Assembly (NCBI RefSeq): GCF_009792355.1
Contig: NZ_CP047045.1
Span: 124,001-188,000, forward strand
DNA from: Terricaulis silvestris
Lineage (GTDB): Bacteria > Pseudomonadota > Alphaproteobacteria > Caulobacterales > Aquidulcibacteraceae
Direction of reading: 5' to 3'
Length of the DNA stretch: 64,000 bases
The notes beneath the pieces were generated by a model. That model was given only the letters and a program-made list of their open reading frames with translations, made no database searches and was not told where the DNA came from. Numbering within the stretch: position 1 is the stretch's first letter; every line of letters begins with the position of its first letter. Below are positions 43,235-52,893 of this stretch, one piece after another. A program made the translations under genes and the position numbers.

Positions 43235-44608
43235 TTAAAAATGGGCCTCTGATGGACGAAGCGGCGCAATTGCGCCCCCCAGCGAGACCGCGAGCTGGGG
43301 AAATATTGGCCCCAGCCGGTCAGCGTCGTCGCCGTTCTCGATCCATCCGGGAATGTTGGGATGCACTCTTAGTCGCATTTGGCCGCGAAGCGTTGCGCCT
43401 GGGCTGGACAACATGTTTTGAACAAAGGGGAGCATGGCGCCGCCGCCCGCGGGAATGACGTCAACTCTCTGAGCGCCTGCCGCAAGAGCCTCGCGGAGCA
43501 CGCGGCTAAGGCAGTCTTGATACGCGCCGCGCAACGACGCCTTAAAGTCACGAAAGCCCTTGTCTCGGTAGAGGTCGTTCAAGCGGATCGTCATTTTCTT
43601 ACCTTGGGAAGTCGCGTGGCAGACCCCTTCGCGAAAGAGGGTCTCCTTCAATTGGCGCGCCCGCACTTTCAGGCGCTTCCAGAACGCACGCTTGACGCTT
43701 GCCGGACTTGCCTTGGGGGTTTTGTCAATGAACATCGCCACGAGAACATTGTCGATCTCATCGCATCCGAGCGCGAGTGTTCGGCGCGCTACGAGAATCT
43801 CCTCGAGGTGACGCGCTGCGCCATCACCTGCGCGTCTAAACGAAGCAAAATCGGTCGTGCCCGCGCCCATGTCGAAGACCAGCACAAATTCAGGAATCTC
43901 GGTGGCGAAGGCAAAGTGGCATTCCGAGGCGGCCTGAGCTTCAAAGACGCCCGCTTCCACGCGGCCAAAGCCAGGCTTTGAACGCGCGCGGTCAAGTGAG
44001 GCTCTGGCGACTTCGAAGGCTAGACTATCTGCTTCGACGAGATCACCGCCAAGCTCGGTCACGATCGCTTGCGCCTCATCAAAAAGGCGCGCGACCACAG
44101 CGTTCGCTTTCGTGTCGGGTCCCCAGATCGGATAGGCGTATCGACGTTGGCTTATATGCGCATCGTTCGAAAGCCTTGGCTCGCGTTTAATTGCGCGCTC
44201 GGTGAGCGACAAGACGTAAGCCGTGTAGAGCGTGAGTGCGTCGCGTTGCGTAAAAAGATTTGAAGGGTCGGTTGTTCGCTTAAGCTTGAGCGACAAAGAC
44301 TCTTCAACGTCACGGGCCGCTAGGAACATCTTGAAAGATTGAAGTAGCTCAGAGATGCATTCTTCATGGCTCGCAGCCTCGGTCGCGCGAATCCCAAAGT
44401 GGATGCGGTCGCGATCAAAAAGCATCGCCGATTGCACCAAATAGGGGTTGGGCTCGCCTGTGAAGGAGCCGATCTTTAAAGGATGCAAAAAGGGGCCGCG
44501 GCCGTCTTGGGCGCGGGCGCAAACGCTGACCTTGGACGCCGACGTTCCCAGGTCAACGCAAGTCCGCCAAAGAGCACCTGTTTGCACCTGCTCTGCGACA
44601 TCGCTCAT
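43235..44608 (-). CDS. Hsp70-like ATPase, copy A
   Basis: A 457-residue actin-fold ATPase lacking an Hsp70 substrate-binding domain. Motifs: phosphate-1 CVDLGTSASKVSV (about residues 17-29), phosphate-2 VLVFDMGAGTTDF (about 245), adenosine site VIPAGGGAMLPF (about 392). RRYAYPIWG and RLFDEAQAI are shared with the paralogue at 53639. No signal peptide, so cytoplasmic. It is divergent from the BTLCP gene with 139 bases between. Its role in a polysaccharide locus is unknown; it might act as an assembly chaperone or ATP-driven switch. Confidence 0.8.
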   Translation of the reverse strand: MSDVAEQVQTGALWRTCVDLGTSASKVSVCARAQDGRGPFLHPLKIGSFTGEPNPYLVQSAMLFDRDRIHFGIRATEAASHEECISELLQSFKMFLAARDVEESLSLKLKRTTDPSNLFTQRDALTLYTAYVLSLTERAIKREPRLSNDAHISQRRYAYPIWGPDTKANAVVARLFDEAQAIVTELGGDLVEADSLAFEVARASLDRARSKPGFGRVEAGVFEAQAASECHFAFATEIPEFVLVFDMGAGTTDFASFRRAGDGAARHLEEILVARRTLALGCDEIDNVLVAMFIDKTPKASPASVKRAFWKRLKVRARQLKETLFREGVCHATSQGKKMTIRLNDLYRDKGFRDFKASLRGAYQDCLSRVLREALAAGAQRVDVIPAGGGAMLPFVQNMLSSPGATLRGQMRLRVHPNIPGWIENGDDADRLGPIFPQLAVSLGGAIAPLRPSEAHF

Positions 44609-44747
44609 TGCAGCGAATGCTTCATTGGTTCCTCTGCCACCGCGTTAGGGCATGAGTGGAAATTGTTATCCGTGTTATCTTTACGGCGAATAAAGACTGT
44701 TTGGTTACAAGCAAGCCGTTAGCCCCCAGGGGCGGCGGACTTCGAGT

Positions 44748-45521
44748 TTGTCCAAGGTTTTGTTACTGGCGACGGCGTCCTGCCTGTCGATGCTCGGGTC
44801 GGGCTGCGCCATGCTGCGGCCGAGCGCAGATTTGGGTCCACCGCCGTCGGCAACTAATGTGAGGCTGCTTGCCGGGCCCGCCGTTCCGGCGCCATCGGGA
44901 CTAGTCGCTTTCTGTGCGCGCGAACCCGAAGCCTGCTTGCAGTCCGACGACACATCCCGGCAAGCCACTCCGTCTAGGCTCTCGAATGCGAACCACGAAG
45001 CGCGCGAACACGAGATTCTGACACGGCGGCGGTGGCGACAATTGAACGAGGTTAGCCGCGACGTCAATCACACCATCGCCCCGGTGTCGGATCAAGACCA
45101 GTACGGCGTGCCGGATTATTGGACCGTGCCGGTCTCTGTGCGTGCTGGGTTGGCGGCCAGCGGGGACTGCGAGGATTATGCGCTGGAAAAAAGAGCGCGA
45201 CTGATCGCTTTGGGTTGGTTGCCCCAATCGCTCGTGCTCGCCGTGGTGACGGCGCCAACGATTGGACGCCACGCCGTGCTGGTGGTTCAAACAGATCGCG
45301 GCGATCTTGTACTCGACAATTTGCATGATGAGCCGCGAGAGCTTGCCTCGCTGGGCTATCAATGGCTCTCGCGCCAGAGTGGACCGATCCTTCAATCATG
45401 GGCGAGCGCACGCGTTGAAGCGCCTGAGACTCTGATCTTGCACTCTCAATTAAATGCCGACAGCACGATCGCGCCGGCGTTCGTGACGCCGCCGACCCAG
45501 GCTTGGCGACTTCAGAATTAG
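44748..45521 (+). CDS. BTLCP (LapG-like) cysteine peptidase lipoprotein, copy A
   Basis: 257 residues from a TTG start. A lipoprotein-like signal (LGSGC, Cys20) precedes a bacterial transglutaminase-like cysteine-peptidase domain. The catalytic triad reads Cys141 (SGDCEDYALEKR), His175 (GRHAVLVVQT) and Asp190 (LVLDNL). The DCED segment keeps both the Asp and Glu that bind Ca2+ in LapG. LapG releases a large adhesin from the surface; here the substrate is unknown, and no adhesin or LapD gene is adjacent. The following gene starts 74 bases downstream. Confidence 0.85.
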   Translation: MSKVLLLATASCLSMLGSGCAMLRPSADLGPPPSATNVRLLAGPAVPAPSGLVAFCAREPEACLQSDDTSRQATPSRLSNANHEAREHEILTRRRWRQLNEVSRDVNHTIAPVSDQDQYGVPDYWTVPVSVRAGLAASGDCEDYALEKRARLIALGWLPQSLVLAVVTAPTIGRHAVLVVQTDRGDLVLDNLHDEPRELASLGYQWLSRQSGPILQSWASARVEAPETLILHSQLNADSTIAPAFVTPPTQAWRLQN

Positions 45522-45595
45522 AGGGTCGATTTCCCTGGCCAGGTCCGAGTCGCGGTTGTAAACCTGAGCTCGAACAGCCTATCGGGGGAACGGTT

Positions 45596-46207
45596 ATGCG
45601 GCCTCAAATGCCAAAGTCCCGGCTTGCCCCGGTCTTCCTGGCGGCCGCGGTGTCGCTCGGATCCGTGCTTTTGGTGCAACTCGCGTTGGCTGACGGGATT
45701 GAACGGCGCCGGCCGCCTCCAGAGCGGGAGGCCAGTGTGGTTCCGGCATCGCCCGATGTTCCCTCGCTGCTCGGCGCCAACGAATTGCCGCCGAGCTTGG
45801 AGGGGCCTTGCTTGGATCGCGAGCAAGCTTTGTTGGCGATCCAGACCGCTAGTGCGGGGGTCCCCATGGAAACCGTCAACGCCGCCTTGGCGAATGTTTC
45901 GGGCACAGACCAGACGCCCCCGACGGACCCGGCCGCGGCGGATCTGTCAAATCGGCTCCGCGCCGATCTTGGATATGAGGCGGGCGGCGCTAATTGTGCG
46001 ACCGTCCAGTCCGCGTTGAACGACGCGACGCAATTTGCGCAGATAACGTCTGACGAGCCCACGGGCGCTATCGGCCCGACAGGTGACGTTGGACGCCCAG
46101 GGCCTCTATCGCCGTCTTCGTCGCCTTTGGTTCCGGCGGGCTCGCCCGGCGGCGCCAATGGTTCTGGCTATTGCCATCTGAACGGCCACGGCTGCGGTCG
46201 GGGCTAA
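45596..46207 (+). CDS. Small exported protein with Gly-rich tail, copy A
   Basis: 203 residues from the ATG at 45596 with GGGGGAACGG upstream. The signal peptide is about residues 5-31. The mature part has a Pro-rich start, a helical middle with two cysteines (GPCLDREQALLAIQTAS, NCATVQSALNDA) and a Gly/Pro/Ser-rich end. The end contains AGSPGGANGSGYCHLNGHGC, matched by AGSPGGGGGSGYVND in the paralogue at 58615. It ends four bases into the opposite-strand ligase gene. A secreted or envelope-bound role is likely; function unknown. Confidence 0.7.
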   Translation: MRPQMPKSRLAPVFLAAAVSLGSVLLVQLALADGIERRRPPPEREASVVPASPDVPSLLGANELPPSLEGPCLDREQALLAIQTASAGVPMETVNAALANVSGTDQTPPTDPAAADLSNRLRADLGYEAGGANCATVQSALNDATQFAQITSDEPTGAIGPTGDVGRPGPLSPSSSPLVPAGSPGGANGSGYCHLNGHGCGRG

Positions 46208-47577
46208 AACGATCCGTTCTGTTGGCGGTGCTGCCGTACGGCTGGGTTTGAGAACGCCCCAAGGCAGAAGGCGAAAAGCGCTGCGATCGCTGGGATCTGC
46301 AACGTAAAATCCATGACGCCGTGGACCAAGAACAACAACGACGCCCCGTAGAGGGCCGCGCTCCAGTGCGGGGCAGATTTGTCCATCACGGCGCTTTCGA
46401 GCGCACGCCAAAGCGGCGGCGCGACCATAAGCACAAAGAGCGCCAAGCCGATCACGCCTGTCTCCTCCAGCGCTTGAACGTAAATGTTGTGGGCCGCGCC
46501 CACGATCCTCAAGCTATCCCAATTGTCCGGCGTGATCGCCATGGCGTTCAGGTCGTGAAACGTGTTGAGCCCGTGGCCCAAAAGCGGCCTCGATAAAAAC
46601 GCCTGCCAGTGCGGCGCAAGCAATTCCTGTCGCCCCTCCAACGCCGCACCCACATCGCCAAATCGGCCCAGCACCGGATCGGCGCCCATGGCGATAAACC
46701 AAAGCCCGAGCGCCCCCAACGCAAGCGCAGGCGCCAAGATGAGCGTCCGCCTTGCGCCGCTGGCGCGAAGCGCGAGCAGCCCCACAAATGCGCCAAATCC
46801 GATGCCGGTGGCTGCGAGCCCGCCGCGTGAGGCCGTCAACAACGCGCACGCAACGGCGAGGGCAAACGCAGCCGTAGCCAAGGGTGCGCGAAGCGAAGCC
46901 GCAACCCAATTCAAGGCGCGTGGCATGTGTCGTGGCGCTCTCTCAGGCCCATTCCGAGGACCGGCTTTGCCGATCACGCGCGCACAGGCGAATATCGCCA
47001 AAGCGCCGAACAAGGCGGCGGCGGCGTTTGCCGAGCCAATATGTGCGTCGAGCCTCGCGTCGGCTTGCCCCGCGAAGTACTGGCTAAGGGCATAGAGAGC
47101 GTAGACCACGGTCAACGCGCAGAGCCATGCGCTGACCACGGAGCGTGAGTGTCGCAAGCTCGCGAGCGCGCCCAGCACAAACGCTGTCAACGGCCCCAAA
47201 AAGGCGATCAACCCTTCGATTGTATTGGTCGGTGCAAGCGACATCGACGGACGCAACCACTGAAAGGCTGGGGCGAGCGGGTGGGCGAAACGGGCCGCCA
47301 GATCTGGAGATTGAAGCGGCGCCGCCGAGAGCGCCGCCAAGACGACAAAAGCGGTGGCGGCAGCAGCAGGCACGCGATTTGAGGCCAGAATTTGCCCCAT
47401 GACACTTGAGGGGAGGGTCAAGATTGAGACAAACAGCGTGGCCAACAAAGCGCCAGACAAGAGCGCTGCCGCCGCAGGGGTGTTTGCCCCTTCCACCACC
47501 ATCGCCGCCAGGATGATGACCAAAGTCGCCCCGCAAATCGGGTTTGCGTTGGACGCCAGGCGAACGATGCTGGTCAT
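46204..47577 (-). CDS. O-antigen ligase/polymerase (WaaL/Wzy) family protein, copy A
   Basis: A 457-residue protein with 11-12 membrane helices. The large periplasmic loop before the last helices carries the family signature HGLNTFHDLNAMAITPDNWD and AAHNIYVQALEETGVIGLAL. It would join repeat units to a growing polysaccharide or to a lipid acceptor in the periplasm. The paralogue at 56397 is closely similar in the loop. It faces the phosphatase gene divergently, with 102 bases between. Confidence 0.87.
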   Translation of the reverse strand: MTSIVRLASNANPICGATLVIILAAMVVEGANTPAAAALLSGALLATLFVSILTLPSSVMGQILASNRVPAAAATAFVVLAALSAAPLQSPDLAARFAHPLAPAFQWLRPSMSLAPTNTIEGLIAFLGPLTAFVLGALASLRHSRSVVSAWLCALTVVYALYALSQYFAGQADARLDAHIGSANAAAALFGALAIFACARVIGKAGPRNGPERAPRHMPRALNWVAASLRAPLATAAFALAVACALLTASRGGLAATGIGFGAFVGLLALRASGARRTLILAPALALGALGLWFIAMGADPVLGRFGDVGAALEGRQELLAPHWQAFLSRPLLGHGLNTFHDLNAMAITPDNWDSLRIVGAAHNIYVQALEETGVIGLALFVLMVAPPLWRALESAVMDKSAPHWSAALYGASLLFLVHGVMDFTLQIPAIAALFAFCLGAFSNPAVRQHRQQNGSF

Positions 47578-47679
47578 GAAGGCGTGTTTGACCTCAGGTT
47601 GAATTATAGCGACCGAACCGCGACATTAACGGGTCTAAGGTCTCGCGCCACATAGGACGGCGCAAATGTGGAACCAACC

Positions 47680-48477
47680 ATGACGAGCGGCCCTCGCGGC
47701 AAGGCTAAGCGAAAGAAGGGTCTCGCCTCATTCGCGGAAGCACGCCTCGGGTTTGCGATCGGCGATGTGCATGGTCGCGCCGACCTTCTGGATCAGATGC
47801 TGCTCCGGATCGCACACGACGTCGCTGAGGCAAACAGTCAAAACGCCATCGTCATATTCATGGGCGACTATGTTGACCGGGGCCCCGACAGTGCTGAAGT
47901 CATCGCGCACCTTTTGAGCCAGCAGCCCCCGGGCATCGAGTGGCGCTTTTTGAAAGGCAACCACGAACAGTCGATGCTGAATTTTCTCGACGGGCCAACC
48001 ATGAACCGCGGTTGGCTTGCGCATGGGGGGCTCGAAACGCTGGTCTCCTACGGGGTCTCGCCCTTGCCTTCGATAGGTTCAAGCGCGGAAGCCATTGTTC
48101 AGGCCCGCGATCAATTGAAGCAAAACATGCCGGCGTCGCACTTGGCGTTCTTGCAGTCGCTTGAGCGCTTCGTGATTGTTGGCGATTACCTGTTCGTGCA
48201 TGCGGGCGTTGACACAAGCCTGCCGATCGAGCGTCAGCGCGACGACGACTTATTTTGGGTGCGCGGAAAGTTCTTGAACGACACCCGCGCCTTTAGCCAC
48301 GTTGTCGTGCACGGCCATACGCCAGTGACGACGCCCTATCGAGATCATCGCCGCATTTGCGTTGATACCGGCGCCTACGCCACGGGTCGGCTGTGTGCAG
48401 CGCGGTTTTTCGGCGATTCAGTGACGTTTTTGATCGAAGAACGCGTCAAGATGGCGTCTCCAAGCGGCGGCGATTAG
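47680..48477 (+). CDS. PPP-family metallophosphatase
   Basis: 265 residues from the ATG at 47680; a GTG at 47668 is in frame. All PPP-type motifs are present: GDVHGR (about residue 28), GDYVDRG (about 65), KGNHE (about 94), a FVHAGVD segment (about 176) and VVHGHTPV (about 211). It resembles bacterial PrpA/diadenosine-tetraphosphatase-like serine/threonine/tyrosine phosphatases. It lies directly before the export genes and has no counterpart in copy B. It could dephosphorylate the Tyr-rich tail of the Wzc-like protein, but this is inference. Confidence 0.88.
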   Translation: MTSGPRGKAKRKKGLASFAEARLGFAIGDVHGRADLLDQMLLRIAHDVAEANSQNAIVIFMGDYVDRGPDSAEVIAHLLSQQPPGIEWRFLKGNHEQSMLNFLDGPTMNRGWLAHGGLETLVSYGVSPLPSIGSSAEAIVQARDQLKQNMPASHLAFLQSLERFVIVGDYLFVHAGVDTSLPIERQRDDDLFWVRGKFLNDTRAFSHVVVHGHTPVTTPYRDHRRICVDTGAYATGRLCAARFFGDSVTFLIEERVKMASPSGGD

Positions 48478-48545
48478 AACAACGCTGTTGAGTAGTGGCG
48501 CGGGCCACGTGTAATCTCCAAGCTTGACGATGGAGGAGGAAGCCG

Positions 48546-49118
48546 ATGTGGGCCAATTCGGTGCGGCGGTTGTTCGCCTGCGCGTTGGTTCTGCTCTGCG
48601 CCGCTTGCGCTTCAGACGCAGGACCGGTCAGGCAGACAGCGACAGGGGCAACGCCGGTTGCTGAATATCGGCTTGGCCCCGGCGACAAAGTCCGTGTCAA
48701 CGTCTTTGGCGAGGCCGACCTTTCGGGCGAATTCGTCGTCAGTCCGACCGGAAACGTTTCTTATCCGCTTGTTGGCGAGGTGCCGGCGTCGGGTCAAACG
48801 GTTCCCGAGTTTACCTTGACACTGACCGAGGTGCTTCGAAACGGCTATGTTCGCGAACCTCTGATCTCGGTCGAGGTCGTCAATTATCGCCCCTATTATA
48901 TCATGGGCGAGGTGGGTTCGCCGGGAACCTTTCCCTTTACTGGCGCGCTCACGGTGATGAACGCCGTCGCTACGGCGGGAGGCTTTACGTATCGAGCCGA
49001 CACACGGCGGGTGTACATCAAGCACGCGGACGCCGAGAACGAAGAGCTCGTGCCTCTGACCAGCACCACCTTGGTGCAGCCGGGCGACACCATCCGTATT
49101 CCGGAACGCAGGTTCTAA
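48546..49118 (+). CDS. Wza-like polysaccharide export lipoprotein, copy A
   Basis: A 190-residue lipoprotein (LCAAC, Cys21) with a good ribosome site (GGAGGAGG). The Poly_export domain starts at EYRLGPGDKVRVNVFGEADL (about residue 39), and an SLBB-like domain follows (NYRPYYIMGEVGSPGTFPF, VMNAVATAGGFTYRAD). It lacks the C-terminal helix of E. coli Wza, as is usual for this short class, so a separate barrel is needed for the outer membrane; the next gene may supply it. Confidence 0.9.
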   Translation: MWANSVRRLFACALVLLCAACASDAGPVRQTATGATPVAEYRLGPGDKVRVNVFGEADLSGEFVVSPTGNVSYPLVGEVPASGQTVPEFTLTLTEVLRNGYVREPLISVEVVNYRPYYIMGEVGSPGTFPFTGALTVMNAVATAGGFTYRADTRRVYIKHADAENEELVPLTSTTLVQPGDTIRIPERRF

Positions 49119-49283
49119 CCGCCTCAACGCTCTGCTGACCCGGTCTTCCAAGACGACGCGGTCAACCCCAGCGTTAATTCTCGCGATAATAATGGCACAC
49201 GCACGCGGAACTTGGCTGCCTCGGGTTGTTGCTTAAGCGCATCTTTTGGTACCCAATACCAAAGGTTAACGGCGGGGGCCAAA

Positions 49284-50567
49284 ATGCCTAAATGTGGTGT
49301 TGGGGCGGTGGCAAGCGTACTTGCTGCGATCTTCATGATTGGCGACGTGCGAGCGCAACCTCAGGTAGAGGATGGCGGAACGGACTATTTTCGACGTGAT
49401 GGAAATCCGAGCGTTCGCGACCGGCAAGTGGAGCGATCGGCCGAACTCGGATGGCGCCTCGGCGGATTTTGGTTGAAACCGCAAGTGTCGCTGGATCTCG
49501 GCTATAGCGACAACGTCGCCGCCAGCGAAACCGATCCAGAAGCCAGCACGGTCTACCAGGCCGATGTCCGCATTGATCTTGAATCCAATTGGGGTCGACA
49601 CGAACTCCACGGCTCGCTCGACATTCCGACAGTGAACTATACCTCCGACTTTTCGGCAACGGACGTCATTGCCGAACTCGGCGGCCGTCTCGATATCGAT
49701 CGCGGCCTTAGCGTCAATGGCGGCGCGAGCTACGGGCGACGGACAGAACCGTACTCGTTTCTCCCGAGCGGAGTCGAACTTAGCGACCCGCTCGAGTACG
49801 ACACGACCGGCGCATATGTGGGGTTTGCACAGACCTTCAATCGAGTTCGCCTGGCCGGTCGCGCGAGCATGCTTGAAAGAGATTTTCACGACGGCGAATT
49901 GACCAACGGGTTGCCATTTGAGGTCGACGACCGCGATGTGACGCAAGTCAGCTATGGCTTGCGCGCCGATTACGCGATGACGGCGCGTACGTCCCTGTTT
50001 GTGTCGGCCGAGGCAAACACACGCGAGCACGACCTCGTTCCGCCGGCGGTGCTCGTGAACAAAGATAGCGAGGGCTACGAGGTTCTCGTCGGCGCCAATT
50101 TTGACCTGACGCACCTGATGAGCGGGGAACTGGGCGTTGGCTATTACGCACAATCGTTTGACGAACCAGGCGTCGAAGAACAAACAGGTTTCGCTGCGCG
50201 TGGTCAGATCGAGTGGTATCCCGACGAATTAGTGACCGTTACCGTGGGCGTCGAACGCGCCGTAAGCGAGGCGTTTGCAGTGGGCGCGAGAAGCCTTGTC
50301 AACACCGACGCCAACATCGGCATCGATTACGAATACCGCCGCAATATCATTTTGAGCGTCGCATCGGGGTACAGCTTCGAGGAGTACGGCGAGATTGACC
50401 GCCAAGACAGGCGATGGACCGTCTACGCCGGCGGCGAATACGAATTCAATCGCTTCACATCGTTTAACGCGCGCATCGGCCATGGCGAGCAAGAGTCTGA
50501 AGGTGCCGACTTCGGTCGGAGCTACGAAGAGAACGTTGCCTCCATTGGCGTCAGGTTGCGGCGCTAG
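49284..50567 (+). CDS. Outer-membrane beta-barrel (BBP2 type), copy A
   Basis: 427 residues from the ATG at 49284; upstream in-frame residues lack a signal. The signal peptide ends DVRAQ. The mature protein is a series of amphipathic strands with acidic turns (LDLGYSDNVAASETDPEAST, GLRADYAMTARTSLFVSAEA, IDYEYRRNIILSVASGYSFE) and ends GVRLRR. It matches the putative beta-barrel porin 2 family found in exopolysaccharide loci. It lies between Wza- and Wzc-like genes and is likely the outer-membrane part of the exporter. Confidence 0.83.
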   Translation: MPKCGVGAVASVLAAIFMIGDVRAQPQVEDGGTDYFRRDGNPSVRDRQVERSAELGWRLGGFWLKPQVSLDLGYSDNVAASETDPEASTVYQADVRIDLESNWGRHELHGSLDIPTVNYTSDFSATDVIAELGGRLDIDRGLSVNGGASYGRRTEPYSFLPSGVELSDPLEYDTTGAYVGFAQTFNRVRLAGRASMLERDFHDGELTNGLPFEVDDRDVTQVSYGLRADYAMTARTSLFVSAEANTREHDLVPPAVLVNKDSEGYEVLVGANFDLTHLMSGELGVGYYAQSFDEPGVEEQTGFAARGQIEWYPDELVTVTVGVERAVSEAFAVGARSLVNTDANIGIDYEYRRNIILSVASGYSFEEYGEIDRQDRRWTVYAGGEYEFNRFTSFNARIGHGEQESEGADFGRSYEENVASIGVRLRR

Positions 50568-50587
50568 GAACGGTTGATAGAGGCGAC

Positions 50588-52825
50588 ATGGACACATCCT
50601 CACCGAGAGCCGATTACGACGCCGCCGCAGAGCGTACGGAAGTGTCGGGTGATGACCAGCGCAAACAATTGTGGGGGCTGTTTGGCGTATTGCGCCGGCG
50701 CTGGTTCATCATGGCGCCGGCAGCCTTTATCGTCTTTGCGATTTCGTATGCGGGTGAGGCGCTCAGCCCCAGAATCTATACCGCCGCAGCGACTGTGTTG
50801 ATCAATCCGGGACGCGAGCAGGTCATTGCCAATGACGAGCTGGTGACGCAGTCCTCGCCGAGTTGGGTCCAGACCCAATCGGAAATTCAAGTCATGGCCT
50901 CGCCCGCTTTGATGCGCAGGGCGGTGGAAAGCCTGCGGCTTGAGGAAGATCCAGAATGGAACGGGGCGCTGCGCCCGCCAAGCGGCATCGATGCGACGTT
51001 GGCGCCCTTGATGCGGGCGTTGGGACGGCCCACGCGAACCCCCCGACCAGTCGCTGACGACGAAAGGGAAGGCCTCAGAGACAGCATTGCGCGCGCGCTC
51101 ACACGCGCGGTCAGTGTCGAGCGCCTGGAAGAAAGTTACGTCATCGCCATTTCGGTGGAATCGCGGAGCCCGCGTCGGGCCGCCGAAATCGCCAACGCGC
51201 TGGCCCAAGCCTATTTGGATTCCAAGGTCGAGGCCCAGTTCGCCACCACGGAGCGCGCCAACCAATGGCTGATGCAAAGAGTGCAAGACCTTGCACTGGA
51301 GGTTCAGGAAAAGGAGCGAGCCGCTGAGGTCTACAGACGAAGCGAAGGGCTCGCCGGCGGGACGGGCGGAGGCGCTCAGGCCCAATCCCCAGAAGTGCAG
51401 ACGATGCTGGTGGCCGCCCGCGCCGAACTCTCCGAGAAGGAGGCGCGGCTGCGTCAAGTCGAGTCGTTGCTGCGTGAGGGCGGCTCAGCCGACCTGATCG
51501 CTGGCGCCGCGAACTCGCCGCTCATCACTGAACTTCGGTCCCGCGAGGCGGAGCTACTTCGAAGACAGGCCGAACTCGAACAACGCTATGGCCATTTGCA
51601 CCCACAGGTTCGGAATGGCGCCGTCGAAATCGAAAACCTACGGGTGCGGATCGAGGCCGAGATCGCGCGGATTACAACGAGCCTCCGTAATGAAGTGGAA
51701 GTGACGCGGCGCCGGCTCAGCTCGCTGGAGGGCAACTTTGGCGCGATGTCTGGCACTTTGAGCGGCGATGACGAGGCGGTCGTGCATTATCGTCAATTGC
51801 TGAGGGAAGCAGACGCAGCGCGTTCGGTGCATCAATCCTACCTGCTGCGTCTTCAAGAGGTGCAGGGGCAACGGTCACTTGCGGTGACGACGGCGCAAAT
51901 CGTTTCCAACGCAGTGGCGCCGGGCTTTCCTTCAAGCCCCAATTTGAGCGCGGCGTTCAGGCAAGCGTTGCTGCTCGCGTTGGTGTTGGGAGTGGGTCTG
52001 GGTTTGGTCGTTGAATACCTCGACAACACGGTGTCGACGACTGAGGAGGTTGAACGCAAACTTGGCGCTGTCGCGATTGCGTCGGTGCCGCGTTTAGGCT
52101 CGTCCGACTATCGCGGGCTTAGCCCGGAGCAGCGACACCCCGCGGGGTATCTTGTTGCCAAGCCTATGTCTGGCTTTGCGGAGGCGTTTCGCGTCATGCG
52201 CACGTCGGTGCTGCATGGTCGCATCGACCAACGCACCCGGGTGTTGGCGATTACCTCGGCGCTGCCCGATGAGGGCAAGACCACCGTCTCGCTCTGTCTT
52301 GGTCGAATTGCTGCTTTATCAGGTGAGCGGGCGCTTGTGATCGATTGCGACATTCGCCGCCAATCGCTGGCTGAAGTGCTGGGGATTGTTCCAGGGCCCG
52401 GGCTGATGGAAGTGCTTTTGGGCAACCTCAGCTGGCGCGGCGCGATCAAACAAGACAGCGAAACCGGCGCCCATTTCTTGGTTGGAGCCCCGGCTCCGTT
52501 CACGCCGGTAGACGTCTTCTCGTCGCAAGCTATGCACCACCTTATTGCTGACCTGCGCACGCACTACGATTTGATCGTCCTCGATTGCGCGCCGGTGTTA
52601 GCCGTGGCCGATACCCGCATTGCCGCGGCGCATGCCGACGCGGCCATGTTGGTGGTGCGTTCGGAGAAGACGCCAACTTCGGCGGCGCGCACGGCGATCA
52701 ACGAATTGCGCAAATCCGACATCCTCGTCCATGGCGTGGTCGTCAATCAGCTGCGACCCGCGCATCAGTCGAGGGCGGACTCGCTTTATTATGGCTACGC
52801 GCGGAAGAAATATTACACCGCCTGA
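50588..52825 (+). CDS. Wzc-like chain-length protein with tyrosine autokinase domain, copy A
   Basis: A 745-residue protein. A Wzz domain with a membrane helix near residues 38-58 is followed by a long periplasmic coiled coil (about 215-420) and a second membrane helix (about 458-478). The cytoplasmic BY-kinase domain has Walker A SALPDEGKTTVS (about 557), Walker A' VIDCDIRRQS (about 585) and Walker B IVLDCAPVL (about 662). The C-terminal tail SLYYGYARKKYYTA is Tyr-rich, the usual autophosphorylation cluster. It controls polymer length and export. GAGG lies before the ATG; 20 bases separate it from the barrel gene. Confidence 0.9.
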   Translation: MDTSSPRADYDAAAERTEVSGDDQRKQLWGLFGVLRRRWFIMAPAAFIVFAISYAGEALSPRIYTAAATVLINPGREQVIANDELVTQSSPSWVQTQSEIQVMASPALMRRAVESLRLEEDPEWNGALRPPSGIDATLAPLMRALGRPTRTPRPVADDEREGLRDSIARALTRAVSVERLEESYVIAISVESRSPRRAAEIANALAQAYLDSKVEAQFATTERANQWLMQRVQDLALEVQEKERAAEVYRRSEGLAGGTGGGAQAQSPEVQTMLVAARAELSEKEARLRQVESLLREGGSADLIAGAANSPLITELRSREAELLRRQAELEQRYGHLHPQVRNGAVEIENLRVRIEAEIARITTSLRNEVEVTRRRLSSLEGNFGAMSGTLSGDDEAVVHYRQLLREADAARSVHQSYLLRLQEVQGQRSLAVTTAQIVSNAVAPGFPSSPNLSAAFRQALLLALVLGVGLGLVVEYLDNTVSTTEEVERKLGAVAIASVPRLGSSDYRGLSPEQRHPAGYLVAKPMSGFAEAFRVMRTSVLHGRIDQRTRVLAITSALPDEGKTTVSLCLGRIAALSGERALVIDCDIRRQSLAEVLGIVPGPGLMEVLLGNLSWRGAIKQDSETGAHFLVGAPAPFTPVDVFSSQAMHHLIADLRTHYDLIVLDCAPVLAVADTRIAAAHADAAMLVVRSEKTPTSAARTAINELRKSDILVHGVVVNQLRPAHQSRADSLYYGYARKKYYTA

Positions 52826-52893
52826 GCGGCTGTGTTGGCCGATGCGAGAGCCCAGTTCGTATCGGTGATGTCGCGGGTCGGCGGCGGCTGCAA

